The notes under the pieces: generated by a model | The model's input: only the letters and a program-made list of their open reading frames with translations | The model's database searches: none | What the model was told of the DNA's origin: nothing | Shown here: piece after piece, positions 1 to 9,771 of the stretch | Layout of the letters: every line of letters starts with the position of its first letter | Position numbering within the stretch: position 1 is the first letter of the stretch | Translations under genes and position numbers: made by a program | DNA from: Aureimonas sp. OT7 | GTDB taxonomy: Bacteria; Pseudomonadota; Alphaproteobacteria; Rhizobiales; Rhizobiaceae | Assembly: GCF_014844055.1 (NCBI RefSeq) | Contig: NZ_CP062167.1 | Coordinates: 1,379,501 to 1,443,500 of the forward strand | Reading direction: 5' to 3' | DNA length: 64,000 nucleotides

Positions 1-591
1 TTCGAGGCCGAGCTCCTGTTCGACGTCACCAACGAGAAGGGCCAGAAGGTCCAGTTCGGGTCGGTGGGCGGCGGCGGCCGCTATGACGGGCTCGTCGCCC
101 GCTTCATGAGCCAGCCTGTCCCGGCCACGGGTTTCTCCATCGGCGTCTCGCGCCTCATGACGGCGCTGAAGAATCTGGGCCGCCTCGGCGTGGCCGAGCG
201 TCCCGGCCCAGTCGTCGTCACCGTGATGGACCGCGACAGGATGGCCGACTATCAGCGTCTGGCCGGTCTTCTGCGTGCGGGTTTGAACGCGCCCGGCCAA
301 CCTGTCGTGCCGGTGGACGTGTTCCAGGGAAATCCCAAGCAGTTCGGTAAGCAGCTTCAATATGCCGATCGCCGTTCCGCGCCGCTGGCCATCATTCAGG
401 GCGGCGACGAGAAGGCGTCCGGCGTCGTGCAGATCAAGGACCTGATCGAAGGCAAGCGTCTTTCCGCCGAGATCGAGGACAACGCAACCTGGCGCGCCGC
501 CCGGCCGGCACAGGTGACCGTGCCCGAGGCCGAAATGGTGGAAACCGTCCGCCGCATGCTGGCCGAGCAGGCAGCGGATCGCGGAGAATGA
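1..591 (+). CDS. hisS: Histidyl-tRNA synthetase, 3' part
   Basis: C-terminal part of a class II histidyl-tRNA synthetase, which charges tRNA-His in the cytoplasm. The reading frame is open from base 1, so the start lies left of the window. Residues [10 protein letters not shown] followed by GFSIGVSRL form class II motif 3, the ATP-binding core. The remaining ~150 residues match the anticodon-binding domain. The stop overlaps the hisZ start by 4 bp (ATGA), so hisS, hisZ and hisG are probably co-transcribed. This order is common in alphaproteobacteria, where HisZ is itself a HisS paralogue. The identity is secure; only the 5' end is missing. Confidence 0.93.
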   Translation, partial: FEAELLFDVTNEKGQKVQFGSVGGGGRYDGLVARFMSQPVPATGFSIGVSRLMTALKNLGRLGVAERPGPVVVTVMDRDRMADYQRLAGLLRAGLNAPGQPVVPVDVFQGNPKQFGKQLQYADRRSAPLAIIQGGDEKASGVVQIKDLIEGKRLSAEIEDNATWRAARPAQVTVPEAEMVETVRRMLAEQAADRGE

Positions 592-1724
592 GCACCGCGC
601 TCGCAGCACTGGAGCGGTCGCTGCCGGCACAGTTCGTGCAGCGTGGCGCCGTGATGATGGACGTGCCGATCCTGCAGCCTTCCGACCCGTATCTGGATAC
701 GGCCGGTGAAGCGTTGCGACGGCGCATCTTCCTGACCAAGGGCGAGGATGGGCGCGGCCTTTGTCTTCGCCCGGACTTCACCATTCCGGTCTGCCTGGCG
801 CATATCGCGAACGGGGCCGGCCTGCCGCGCCGCTATGCCTATTGCGGAACGATTTTCCGCCAGAGTGGCGACGGACCGTCGGAGTATCCGCAGGCCGGGA
901 TCGAGGATCTCGGCGATGCCGACCGCGCCGCCGCCGATGGCCGTACGATCGCCGACGCGCTCGGCGTTCTGGCCGATTGCGGCATCGACCTGACGAAGGT
1001 GGAAACCACGGTCGGGGACCAGGCCCTGTTCGAGCAGTTCCTGTCATCGCTCGGCCTGCCCTCCGGCTGGCAGCGCCGCCTGATCCGAACCTTCGGGCAC
1101 GATACGCTGCTGCGCCAGGCGTTGGAATCGCTTGCCACCGGCGGTAGCCGCGCGTCCATCGAGACCCTGTCGCCGGATCTCTACGAACTGGCGCTCGCCC
1201 GCGATGTCGCGAGGCTGTCCGATAATATCCGCGACAGGATGGAAGAGGGCGGGCTGCCCCTGCACAGGGGGCGCACCCCGGCCGAAATCGCCGGACGCCT
1301 GATCGAAAAGGTCGCCGTTGCGGAAACCCGGCTCGACCGCACGGTGCTTGAACGCCTGCGCGCCTTCCTGTCCATCGATTGTCCGCTGGATCGCAGCGTC
1401 GACGCCCTGGAAATGCTGTGCCGGGAAAGCGGGACCGATCTTGGACACTCCCTCGACGCCTTCAAGGCGCGGGGGGAAGCCTTGGCCCGTGCCGGCGTGG
1501 ACTTGTCCCGGCTGCGTTACCGCGCTGCCTTCGGGCGTGCCCTCGACTATTATACCGGAATGGTTTTCGAGATATCCGCAGAGGGACAGGACGGGCCGTT
1601 GGTCGGTGGTGGCCGGTACGACAAGCTGGTTTCTTATCTCGGCGCTCGGGAGACGATCCCCGCTGTGGGCTTTGCGCTGTGGCCGGGCCGGATGGCGTCG
1701 GTTGGATCGAGGGTCCCGGCATGA
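588..1724 (+). CDS. hisZ: ATP phosphoribosyltransferase regulatory subunit HisZ
   Basis: A 378-residue HisS-like protein without aminoacylation function. It forms the hetero-octamer with short-form HisG and gives the first enzyme of histidine biosynthesis its feedback control. The class II synthetase-like fold is visible: [11 protein letters not shown] near residue 60 (motif 2-like), YCGTIFRQ, then [17 protein letters not shown] and a motif 3-like GGGRYDKLV near residue 345. It lacks the anticodon-binding domain that ends HisS, which is typical of HisZ. It overlaps hisS upstream and hisG downstream, each by an ATGA junction. The short HisG that follows requires HisZ, which supports the call. 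Confidence 0.93.
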   Translation: MSTALAALERSLPAQFVQRGAVMMDVPILQPSDPYLDTAGEALRRRIFLTKGEDGRGLCLRPDFTIPVCLAHIANGAGLPRRYAYCGTIFRQSGDGPSEYPQAGIEDLGDADRAAADGRTIADALGVLADCGIDLTKVETTVGDQALFEQFLSSLGLPSGWQRRLIRTFGHDTLLRQALESLATGGSRASIETLSPDLYELALARDVARLSDNIRDRMEEGGLPLHRGRTPAEIAGRLIEKVAVAETRLDRTVLERLRAFLSIDCPLDRSVDALEMLCRESGTDLGHSLDAFKARGEALARAGVDLSRLRYRAAFGRALDYYTGMVFEISAEGQDGPLVGGGRYDKLVSYLGARETIPAVGFALWPGRMASVGSRVPA

Positions 1725-2416
1725 GCGTCACCCTCGCAATTCCGTCCAAGGGGCGGCTCAAGGACCTGACGATCGAGGCGCTGGCGGCGCGGCGGATATT
1801 CGTGCGGCCGGGCGAGGATGCGCGGTCCTACCGGACACGCGTGGAAGGATGCGACGGGCTGGAGGTCATCCTTCTTTCAGCATCCGAGATCGCACGCGAA
1901 CTGCGTGACGGCGCGATCCATTTCGGCGTGACGGGAGAAGACCTGCTGCGCGAGACGCTGCCCGACTTCGGCGATCGCCTGTCCATAGTATCCCGGCTCG
2001 GCTTCGGCCACGCCGACGTGGTCGTGGCGGTTCCGGACAGCTGGGTCGACGTAACGACCATGGAAGATCTGAACGATGTGGCCGGCGGCTTCCGTGCGGC
2101 ACACGGCCACCGCATGAGGATCGCCACCAAGTACTGGCGCCTGACGCAAAGCTTCTTCACTCGCAATCACGGCATCCAGACCTACCGCATCGTCGAGAGC
2201 CTGGGGGCGACGGAAGGAGCCCCTGCAGCCGGCTCCGCCGATATCATCGTGGACATTACCTCGACCGGCTCGACATTGACCGCCAACCGGCTCCGCGTCC
2301 TGTCCGACGGGCTTATCCTGTCGTCGCAGGCCTGCCTGGCCAGGGCCGACGCGGCCGATGTGACGGGCGAGGACCAGGCGACCATCGACGACGTGCTCGC
2401 ACGCTTCGACGGGTGA
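1721..2416 (+). CDS. hisG: ATP phosphoribosyltransferase, short form HisG
   Basis: Catalyses condensation of ATP with PRPP, the committed step of histidine biosynthesis. The 231-residue length is the short HisG form that lacks the C-terminal regulatory domain and depends on HisZ. The reading frame is open far upstream, but the ATG at 1721 overlaps the hisZ stop (ATGA) and gives the typical N-terminus [15 protein letters not shown]. The PRPP-binding loop [13 protein letters not shown] lies near residues 175-190. The last codons (VLARFDG and stop) are duplicated at about 3826-3850 as part of a direct repeat. A hairpin terminator follows at 2524. Confidence 0.95.
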   Translation: MSVTLAIPSKGRLKDLTIEALAARRIFVRPGEDARSYRTRVEGCDGLEVILLSASEIARELRDGAIHFGVTGEDLLRETLPDFGDRLSIVSRLGFGHADVVVAVPDSWVDVTTMEDLNDVAGGFRAAHGHRMRIATKYWRLTQSFFTRNHGIQTYRIVESLGATEGAPAAGSADIIVDITSTGSTLTANRLRVLSDGLILSSQACLARADAADVTGEDQATIDDVLARFDG

Positions 2417-2469
2417 TGCGCCGTCTGGTTGGTTGAACTGGTTTTCGTAAGGCCGTATGTTCAGGGAGT

Positions 2470-2497
2470 GAGGCCGGGTGCTGTAACACCCGACCTC
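2470..2497 (+). other. Hairpin in repeat copy 1
   Basis: GAGG and CGGGTG on the left pair with CACCCG and CCTC on the right around the loop CTGTAA, with one internal mismatch. In copy 2 the same stem persists but is weaker. It lies shortly after the hisG stop, so it may act on the end of the his transcript. No T-run follows it, so it is not a simple terminator. Confidence 0.45.
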
Positions 2498-2523
2498 GTT
2501 TCGCTTAATGATACCAGAACTGC

Positions 2524-2560
2524 ACCCGGAGTTTGGCCTGCCAGCCGCTCCGGGTTTTCT
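2524..2560 (+). terminator. Rho-independent terminator after hisG
   Basis: ACCCGGAG (2524-2531) pairs perfectly with CTCCGGGT (2548-2555) around a 16-nt loop, and TTTT follows directly. It lies about 110 bp after the hisG stop and is the likely end of the hisS-hisZ-hisG transcript. The same stem and T-run are kept in the second repeat copy. Confidence 0.65.
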
Positions 2561-2767
2561 GTATCACCAGCGTGATCGTCAATGGCAGAACCATCGCTTC
2601 TCACGCCTGTTCAAGGCAAGCCTGCTGCCACAGCCGCGGTGGCTCATCCTCCGCGGTTGACGCCGGGCTGGCGCGGCGTCTGCTGCTGCGCCCTCCAACA
2701 CGACGCGTATAGACGCGCCCCTGCAGGCGCGTCCAACAACGCCGGATTGCGATCTGCCCGTGCGCTA

Positions 2768-2780
2768 GAGCGTTTTCCGA
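2768..2780 (+). repeat. IS630 left terminal inverted repeat
   Basis: GAGCGTTTTCCGA, an exact inverted match to 3785-3797, preceded by the TA target duplication at 2766-2767. Confidence 0.9.
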
Positions 2781-2838
2781 CTGGGTAGAGTCCGGGTTCA
2801 GTTCGTGATTCAAGGTGTCGACCGGAAGGGAGGCAGCG

Positions 2839-3784
2839 ATGGCACGGGCTTTGTCGATTGATCTTCGGCCTCGGGTTTTGCGGGCGATGCGGCAGGGTGC
2901 GACGACGCACGCTGCGGCCGAGCGGTTCGGGATCGCGATCGCGACGGCGGTGCGCTGGCGGTCGCAGGACCGTTCGGGGCGGACCGACCCGCTGCCGATG
3001 AGCGGCGACCGCCGCTCGGGCCGGATCGAGGCGGAGGCCGATTTCCTCCTCGCTCTGGTCGACGAGGCCGACGACATCACGCTTCACGAGATGCAGCGTC
3101 GCCTGGCCGACGAGCGTGGGCTGATGGTCGGGGTCGGCACGCTTTGGCGGTTCTTCGACCGGCGCGGCATCACGTGGAAAAAAGACTGCGCACGCGAGCG
3201 AACAGGATCGCCCGGACGTCCTGAAGCGGCGAGCGGCCTGGTTCGACGGTCAACTCGAGCTGGAACCCTCGAAGCTGGTGTTCATCGACGAGATGAGCTT
3301 GAACACGAAGATGGCCCGTCGATACGGCCGCTCACCAAAGGGAGAGCGGTGTCGCTCCGGCGTACCGCATGGACATTGGAAGACGACGACGTTCACCGGC
3401 GCCCTGCGGCTGACCGGCATGACAGCGCCGATGGTGCTGGACGGCGCCATGAACGGTGTCGCCTTCCAAGCCTATGTCAGCCAAGTCCTGGTCCCGACGC
3501 TCCTGCCCGGCGACGTCGTCGTCATGGACAATCTTCCCGCTCACAAGGCCGAAGGCGTACGAGAGGCGATCGAGCGGGCCGGTGCCGAGCTTCGCTACCT
3601 TCCGCCCTACAGTCCCGACTTCAACCCGATCGAGATGGCCTTCTCCAAGCTGAAGGCGCTCATGCGGGCCAGGGCAAAGCGCACCGTCGAGACGCTCTGG
3701 ACGGCCGTCGGCATGCTGATCCCGCTCTTCGCGCCGGCCGAATGCGCCAACTACTTCAAGGCCGCTGGATACGACGCCAACTGA
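2839..3784 (+). CDS. IS630-family transposase, needs a net +1 frameshift
   Basis: A DDE transposase split into two frames. The first part (2839 to about 3180) is a helix-turn-helix region: ATHAAAERFGIAIATAVRW, then a winged-helix stretch ending TWK. The catalytic part continues in the next frame from about 3182 (KTAHASEQDRPD) to the stop at 3782-3784. It carries DDE residues in FIDEMSLN, VMDNLPAH and SPDFNPIEMAFSKLK. The switch lies at a run of six A at 3178-3183 followed by G. A net +1 (or -2) shift joins the frames into about 314 residues, near normal family size. The ATG at 2839 follows the purine-rich GGAAGGGAGG; a GTG at 2815 is also possible. It may be programmed frameshifting, transcriptional slippage or an inactivating A insertion. 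Confidence 0.85.
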
Positions 3785-3797
3785 TCGGAAAACGCTC
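3785..3797 (-). repeat. IS630 right terminal inverted repeat
   Basis: TCGGAAAACGCTC, the exact reverse complement of the left end. It begins directly after the transposase stop codon and is followed by TA at 3798-3799. Confidence 0.9.
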
Positions 3798-3825
3798 TAG
3801 AGCCCTGTCTCTCGCCTGTCGATGG

Positions 3826-4204
3826 CGTGCTCGCACGCTTCGACGGGTGATGCGCCGTCTGGTTGATTGAACTGGTTTTCGTAAGGTCTTATGTTCAGGG
3901 AGTGAGGCCGGATGCTGTAACGGCCGACCCCGTTTTACTTAATGATACCAGAACTGCACCCGGAGTTTGGCCCGCCAACCGCTCCGGGTTTTCTATCTCA
4001 AGCGTGATCGTCAATGGCGAAACCATCGCTTCTCACGCCTGTTCAAGGGCAAGCCTGCTGCCACAGCCGCGGTGGCTCATCCTCCGCGGTTGACGCCGGG
4101 CTGGCGCGGCGGCTGCTGCTGCGCCCTCCAACACGACGCGTATAGACGCGCCCCTGCAGGCGCGTCCAACAACGCCGGATTGCGATCTGCCCGTGCGCTA
4201 GAGC
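3826..4204 (+). repeat. Direct repeat copy 2, including a hisG-tail copy
   Basis: Second copy of the ~380-bp repeat. It begins with the last codons and stop of hisG, detached from the gene, and ends at CTAGAGC, where it supplies the stop codon of the minus-strand DoxX gene. Weaker similarity to hisG may extend a few bases further left. Without the IS, the two copies would be separated by about 22 bp. The hairpins of copy 1 are retained at 3958-3994 and 4145-4166. No gene is recognised here; this fills the gap between the IS and doxX. Confidence 0.9.
3958..3994 (+). terminator. Terminator-like hairpin in repeat copy 2
   Basis: The same ACCCGGAG/CTCCGGGT stem with TTTT as at 2524. The loop differs at two bases while the stem is unchanged. 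Its position relative to a transcript is now only that of the duplicated segment. Confidence 0.5.
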
Positions 4205-4569
4205 CGGTTCGCTTCCTTGTCGACGGCAGGTGCATAGGCACCGAACGTCGCCAGATACAGGAAGCCGCCGGCCAGCGCGAAGTTCTTCAGGATGGCGCTG
4301 GAATCGCCCCAATGGCCGATGAAGGCCGTGACGATGCAGAAGGCCGCCAGCAGCCATGCCGCAAGGCGGGTCTGGAAGCCGACGATGACGAGCAGGCCGA
4401 ACACAAGCTCGAACAGGCCGACGATGTAGGCCATGGCCAAAGGCGCCGGGACGCCGAGGCTGCCGAGATAGCCGGCAAAGCCCGCCGCGCCCATGAGCTT
4501 GCCGAAGCCGGCCGGAACGAAGAGCAGGCCGAGCAGAACGCGCCCGATCAACAATACGGTTGTGTTCAT
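4198..4569 (-). CDS. DoxX family membrane protein
   Basis: A 123-residue inner-membrane protein with the four hydrophobic helices typical of DoxX (starting VLLIGRVLLGLLFVPAGFGK, then the FELVFGLLVIVGF and AWLLAAFCIVTAFIGH segments). Family members are linked to redox or thiol stress, but the reaction is unclear for most. The stop codon (complement of 4198-4200) lies within the terminal CTAG of direct repeat copy 2, so the duplication boundary coincides with the gene end and may have altered the C-terminus. It is transcribed away from fumC with a 126-bp gap. No partner gene is adjacent. Confidence 0.85.
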   Translation of the reverse strand: MNTTVLLIGRVLLGLLFVPAGFGKLMGAAGFAGYLGSLGVPAPLAMAYIVGLFELVFGLLVIVGFQTRLAAWLLAAFCIVTAFIGHWGDSSAILKNFALAGGFLYLATFGAYAPAVDKEANRL

Positions 4570-4695
4570 GCGGCTGTCCCCCTTGGCCCGCGATGAGCGT
4601 GAGGGTGCAGCAACTTGGGGGCGGCGTAAAGTGCTTGATTGCGCAAGCGATGCAGAGGCCCCGGTGGTACGGGGGGCGGGGCCCCCGTCCAGGAC

Positions 4696-6090
4696 TTATT
4701 CGCCGGGGCGCGTCATGGCTGCGGGATCGACGATCCGGTCATATTCCTCCGCCGTGATGTGGCCGGAGGCGATCGCCTCTTCGCGCAGCGTCGTGCCGCG
4801 CTTGTGCGCTGTCTTGGCGATGCTGGCGGCATTGTCGTAGCCGATGGTGGGGGCAAGGGCCGTCACCAGCATCAGGCTCTGCTCCATCAGGGCCTTGATC
4901 CGATCGGTATTTGCCTTGATGCCGTCCACGCAATGCTCGCGGAAGGAGTCCATCCCATCGGCCAGAAGCCGGATCGAAGACAGGACGGCGTTGGCGATGA
5001 CCGGCTTGAAGACGTTCAGCTCGAAATGGCCCTGGCTGGAGGCTACGGTCACGGTCGTCTCATGGCCGAAGACCTCGGTCGCGACCATGGTCAGCGCCTC
5101 GGCCTGTGTCGGGTTGACCTTGCCGGGCATGATGGACGAGCCGGGCTCGTTCTCAGGCAGCGACAACTCGCCGAGGCCGGAGCGCGGCCCCGAGCCGAGA
5201 AAGCGGATATCGTTGGCGATCTTGAACAGGTCGGTCGCCAGTGCGTTGAGTGCGCCATGGAAGAAGGCGAGTGCGCCGTGCGAGGCGAGCGCCTCGAACT
5301 TATTGTCGGCGGTACGGAACGGCAGTCCGGTCAGGCGCGCGATTTCCGCCGCGATCCTGACATCGAAGCCGACCGGCGAATTCAGGCCGGTGCCGACGGC
5401 CGTGCCGCCCTGCGCAAGGGCGTAGACGCCGTCCATCGCCTGCTCGACGCGGCGGCGCGAAAGAGACAGCGCGGCCGCATAACCGGAGAACTCCTGCCCC
5501 AGCGTGATCGGCGTCGCATCCTGAGTGTGGGTGCGGCCGATCTTGATGATGTCGGCAAACTCCTTCGCCTTCCTGTCGAGCGCATCGTGCAGCGCGTCGA
5601 TGGCCGGCAGGATGCGGTTCGTCGCCTCGACGACGACGGCAACGTGCATCGCAGTCGGGAATACGTCGTTGGAGGACTGGCCCATATTGACGTGATCGTT
5701 CGGGTGCACGGGCTTCTTGGAGCCCAGCTCCCCGCCCATCATTTCGATGGCGCGGTTGGAGATGACCTCGTTGACGTTCATGTTCGTCTGCGTGCCGGAG
5801 CCGGTCTGATAGACGACGAGGGGAAAATGGTCGTCCAGCTTGCCGGAAATGACTTCGTCGGCGGCCTGGATGATGGTGTCGGCGAGCTTGCCGTCGAGCT
5901 TGCCCATGTCGGCATTGACGCGTGCCGCCGCCTTCTTGACGGTGGCCAGCGCATGAATGAGCGGCAGGGGCTGACGGTCGGTGCCGATGCGGAAATTATT
6001 GAGCGAGCGCTCCGTCTGAGCGCCCCAGTAGCGGTCGGTCGCTACCTCTATGGCTCCGATGGAATCGGTTTCGCGCCGCGTGTTCGTCAT
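4696..6090 (-). CDS. fumC: Class II fumarate hydratase
   Basis: Interconverts fumarate and L-malate in the TCA cycle; an iron-independent homotetramer in the cytoplasm. At 464 residues it has the normal family length. The superfamily signature [16 protein letters not shown] lies near residue 318; substrate-site segments [12 protein letters not shown] (near residue 97), [14 protein letters not shown] (near 128) and [10 protein letters not shown] are present. The ATG at 6090 begins [12 protein letters not shown] as in other FumC proteins. It appears to be a single-gene unit: csbD upstream ends at its own terminator and doxX downstream is separated by a gap. Confidence 0.97.
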   Translation of the reverse strand: MTNTRRETDSIGAIEVATDRYWGAQTERSLNNFRIGTDRQPLPLIHALATVKKAAARVNADMGKLDGKLADTIIQAADEVISGKLDDHFPLVVYQTGSGTQTNMNVNEVISNRAIEMMGGELGSKKPVHPNDHVNMGQSSNDVFPTAMHVAVVVEATNRILPAIDALHDALDRKAKEFADIIKIGRTHTQDATPITLGQEFSGYAAALSLSRRRVEQAMDGVYALAQGGTAVGTGLNSPVGFDVRIAAEIARLTGLPFRTADNKFEALASHGALAFFHGALNALATDLFKIANDIRFLGSGPRSGLGELSLPENEPGSSIMPGKVNPTQAEALTMVATEVFGHETTVTVASSQGHFELNVFKPVIANAVLSSIRLLADGMDSFREHCVDGIKANTDRIKALMEQSLMLVTALAPTIGYDNAASIAKTAHKRGTTLREEAIASGHITAEEYDRIVDPAAMTRPGE

Positions 6091-6206
6091 TACCCTTGGC
6101 TCCCGAAGGTTTCACGATTTGTGGGAAGGGTATGCGCCATGACGCCGCGCTAGTCGAGGCGCGATTGTTGCGTTGCGGCAGTAAAATCGTTTGAAGGCGC
6201 GACAGG

Positions 6207-6235
6207 AAAAAGCCGCCACGCGGTGGCGTGGCGGC
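6207..6235 (-). terminator. Rho-independent terminator after csbD
   Basis: On the minus strand GCCGCCACG pairs perfectly with CGTGGCGGC around a six-base loop, followed by TTTTT. It lies about 25 bp after the csbD stop and separates it from fumC. Confidence 0.85.
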
Positions 6236-6260
6236 CTTGCAAACTGGCTGGTGGAAGCGG

Positions 6261-6446
6261 TCAGCGTCCGACCTGGTCCTTTACCGCATCCTTGACCTTG
6301 CCGTAATTCTTCTGGGTCTTGCCCTCGGCCTGGTCCGCAAGGCCATCGGCCTGCAGGCGATCGTTGCCGACAGCCTTGCCGGCGGCTTCCTTGACCTTGC
6401 CGGCCAGTTCCTTGGCGCCGCCCTTGACTTCGTTCTTGTCGACCAT
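6261..6446 (-). CDS. CsbD family stress-response protein
   Basis: A 61-residue hydrophilic, lysine-rich protein beginning [20 protein letters not shown]. This matches the CsbD family of small general-stress proteins; the molecular function is unknown. The repeated KxxxGK pattern is typical of the family. It sits between groEL and fumC and has its own strong terminator. A GGAGTGACAG stretch precedes the ATG at 6446. General-stress control would fit the family but no specific promoter was recognised. Confidence 0.88.
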   Translation of the reverse strand: MVDKNEVKGGAKELAGKVKEAAGKAVGNDRLQADGLADQAEGKTQKNYGKVKDAVKDQVGR

Positions 6447-6561
6447 CTGTCACTCCTGTTTCTTCCCGGCGGAGCGCCGGAGTTCCGATAAGAAACGAAG
6501 GAGGTGTGGAGCCGTTCCAGCGGGCAGATTACAAATTGGTCATCTTGCCGGGTTCGATACG

Positions 6562-6588
6562 AAAAAGGGGCCCGGCTCGCCGGACCCC
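6562..6588 (-). terminator. Terminator of the groESL operon
   Basis: Minus strand GGGGTCCGG pairs with CCGGGCCCC (one G-T wobble) and is followed by TTTTT. It begins about 26 bp after the groEL stop codon. Confidence 0.85.
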
Positions 6589-6614
6589 TCTGTCTTTCTG
6601 GTGGAAGCCTGGAC

Positions 6615-8273
<1,659 letters not shown>

Positions 8274-8322
8274 TCAAGGCCGCGCCGTTTCAGATTGTCG
8301 GGGAAATGCGATGCCGGAAGGG

Positions 8323-8619
8323 TCAGCCGACGATCCCGAGGATGTCGGATTCCTTCATGATGAGCAGGTCTTCGCCGCCGATCTTGATCTCGGTGCCCGA
8401 CCACTTGCCGAACAGGACCCGGTCGCCGGCCTTGACGTCCAGCGCAACGACCTTGCCCGCTTCGTCGCGCGCGCCGGCGCCAACGGCGATGACTTCGCCT
8501 TCCTGCGGCTTTTCCTTGGCCGAGTCGGGGATGATGATGCCACCGGCGGTCTTGTTCTCGGACTCCACGCGGCGCACGACGACGCGGTCATGCAGAGGAC
8601 GGAAGTTCACGTTAGCCAT
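8323..8619 (-). CDS. groES: 10-kDa co-chaperonin GroES
   Basis: Lid of the GroEL folding chamber. 98 residues, the normal size, beginning [19 protein letters not shown] with the mobile-loop region [17 protein letters not shown] near residue 20. First gene of the groESL operon. The upstream gap of about 300 bp to the divergent HAD gene carries the operon promoter and CIRCE element. Confidence 0.98.
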   Translation of the reverse strand: MANVNFRPLHDRVVVRRVESENKTAGGIIIPDSAKEKPQEGEVIAVGAGARDEAGKVVALDVKAGDRVLFGKWSGTEIKIGGEDLLIMKESDILGIVG

Positions 8620-8681
8620 ATCGTCGAACCTTCACTTGAATGGGGCGGGCCGAAACCCTTCGGCATTCCGGCCCGGATGAA

Positions 8682-8708
8682 TTGGCACTCACCGATGGAG
8701 AGTGCTAA
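8682..8708 (-). promoter_or_regulatory. CIRCE element (HrcA operator) of groESL
   Basis: Minus strand reads TTAGCACTC, nine bases, GAGTGCCAA. The consensus is TTAGCACTC-N9-GAGTGCTAA, so only one base differs, in the right arm. It sits just downstream of the predicted -10 box, where bound HrcA would block transcription. HrcA itself is not in the window. Confidence 0.92.
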
Positions 8709-8715
8709 CAGCCAC

Positions 8716-8745
8716 GAGATAGGTGTGACGCGGCGCGATTGTCAA
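8716..8745 (-). promoter_or_regulatory. Predicted groESL promoter
   Basis: Minus strand TTGACA (8745-8740), 18 bp, then TATCTC (8721-8716). CTTGAC before and CCTATCT around the -10 also resemble RpoH (sigma-32) promoters of alphaproteobacteria, so heat-shock sigma and vegetative sigma may both read it. CIRCE follows within about 10 bp. The rest of the gap up to 8922 shows nothing else I can name. Confidence 0.6.
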
Positions 8746-8922
8746 GGAATGGCTGCGGGCGCGACCCAAGAATTTTTTGCGGCGGTCCGTGCTGCGCTGC
8801 CGCGAGATCGGCCCGGGGGGCTCGCGCCGAGGTTGACGCGACGGGATGGGAAACGTAGGCCATCACCGATTACCCATCGACCGGCATATAGGCATGCCGG
8901 CATTGCAGGAACAGGATGCGGA

Positions 8923-9771
8923 ATGGATTCGGGACCGATGATCCCCAGGAGAATCGACCGGCTTTCGACGATCGCCGGTTCCTACGATGTCATCTTCTGC
9001 GACGTGTGGGGTGTCGTCCACGATGGCGAGGTGAAGTCGCCGCAGGCGGAGGCCGCCCTTCTGGATGCCAGGCGCGCCGGCTGCCGTGTCGTGCTGCTGA
9101 CGAATTCGCCGAGACCGGGCGAGGGGGTGCGCGCGCAGCTCGATGCGCTGCACGTCACGCGGGATGCCTACGATGCGATCGTCACCTCGGGCGATGCCAC
9201 GCGGGCGCTGATCGACGAGGGGCCGGACACCATCTTCCATATCGGCGCCCAGCGGGACCTCGACCTTTATGCCGGCCTTGACGTGCGGCTGGTGCCGGAG
9301 GCCGAGGCCAAGGCCGTCGTGGTGACGGGGTTGTTCGACGACGAGGCGGAGACCCCGGCCGACTACGCCGACATGCTGGCGCGCCTTGCCGCACGCAATC
9401 TGCCGATGATCTGCGCCAACCCCGACATCGTCGTGCATCGCGGCCCGCGCCTGATCTATTGCGCCGGCGCACTTGCCGCCGAGTACGAGAAGCTCGGCGG
9501 AACCGTGCACCTGGCCGGCAAGCCGCATCGCCCGATCTACGATGTCGCGGCCCGCGCGGCTGAACTGGCGGGCGGGCGTCTTCTGTGCATCGGAGACGGT
9601 CTCTATACCGATATTCGCGGCGCGAACGCCTATGGCGCCGACGCGCTCCTGGTGGAGAAGGGTATCCATGAGCAGGATCTGGCGCCCTTCCACGCCGATA
9701 TGCCGGCCCTGGCGGAAGAGCTGACGCGGCGGCGCCTGCAGGCGCGCTACGTGACGGGCTCGCTCGCATGA
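8923..9771 (+). CDS. HAD superfamily class IIA hydrolase (TIGR01459-like)
   Basis: A 282-residue predicted phosphatase related to NagD. Motif I is [11 protein letters not shown] near residue 23, motif [12 protein letters not shown], and the C-terminal metal site is [22 protein letters not shown]. The family shows DVW rather than the usual DxD, so the second acid of motif I is replaced by Trp. The substrate is unknown. The frame is open far upstream, opposite groEL, but the first in-frame starts after that region are the ATGs at 8923 and 8938. The end overlaps ribF by ATGA, suggesting translational coupling to flavin synthesis. Confidence 0.88.
   Translation: MDSGPMIPRRIDRLSTIAGSYDVIFCDVWGVVHDGEVKSPQAEAALLDARRAGCRVVLLTNSPRPGEGVRAQLDALHVTRDAYDAIVTSGDATRALIDEGPDTIFHIGAQRDLDLYAGLDVRLVPEAEAKAVVVTGLFDDEAETPADYADMLARLAARNLPMICANPDIVVHRGPRLIYCAGALAAEYEKLGGTVHLAGKPHRPIYDVAARAAELAGGRLLCIGDGLYTDIRGANAYGADALLVEKGIHEQDLAPFHADMPALAEELTRRRLQARYVTGSLA

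Larger units (their letters stand above)
2392..2771 (+). repeat. Direct repeat copy 1 (hisG tail plus downstream)
   Basis: About 380 bp almost repeated at 3826-4204, at roughly 95% identity by eye. The copy starts inside the last ~8 codons of hisG and runs to the TA where the IS630 element is inserted. Differences cluster in the left half; the right ~170 bp differ at only about two positions. It contains a near-perfect hairpin at 2470-2497, the terminator-like hairpin at 2524-2560 and an 8-bp perfect stem at 2712-2733 (GACGCGCC/GGCGCGTC). I find no convincing gene in it. This feature accounts for the hisG-IS gap. Confidence 0.9.
2768..3797 (+). mobile_element. IS630-family insertion sequence, ~1030 bp
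   Basis: Bounded by perfect 13-bp terminal inverted repeats (GAGCGTTTTCCGA at 2768-2780, its complement at 3785-3797) and flanked on both sides by TA (2766-2767 and 3798-3799). TA is the target duplication expected for IS630/Tc1-mariner transposition. The interior holds one transposase split over two frames. The insertion site is the CTAG-containing end of direct repeat copy 1; the equivalent site in copy 2 (around 4199) is empty. The ends look intact, so the element could be recently active. Confidence 0.92.

Noticed and set aside
2582..2788. Short open frames in the direct repeat copies (also near 3967)
   Set aside because: The recurring peptide is a by-product of the duplicated repeat; no start signal and hairpins overlap it.
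2392..4204. Genomic island integrated at hisG with att sites
   Set aside because: No integrase or cargo lies between the copies apart from the IS, so tandem duplication is simpler.
4639..6153. Open frame opposite fumC
   Set aside because: fumC has full-length, unmistakable homology on the other strand; the antisense frame has no recognisable domain.
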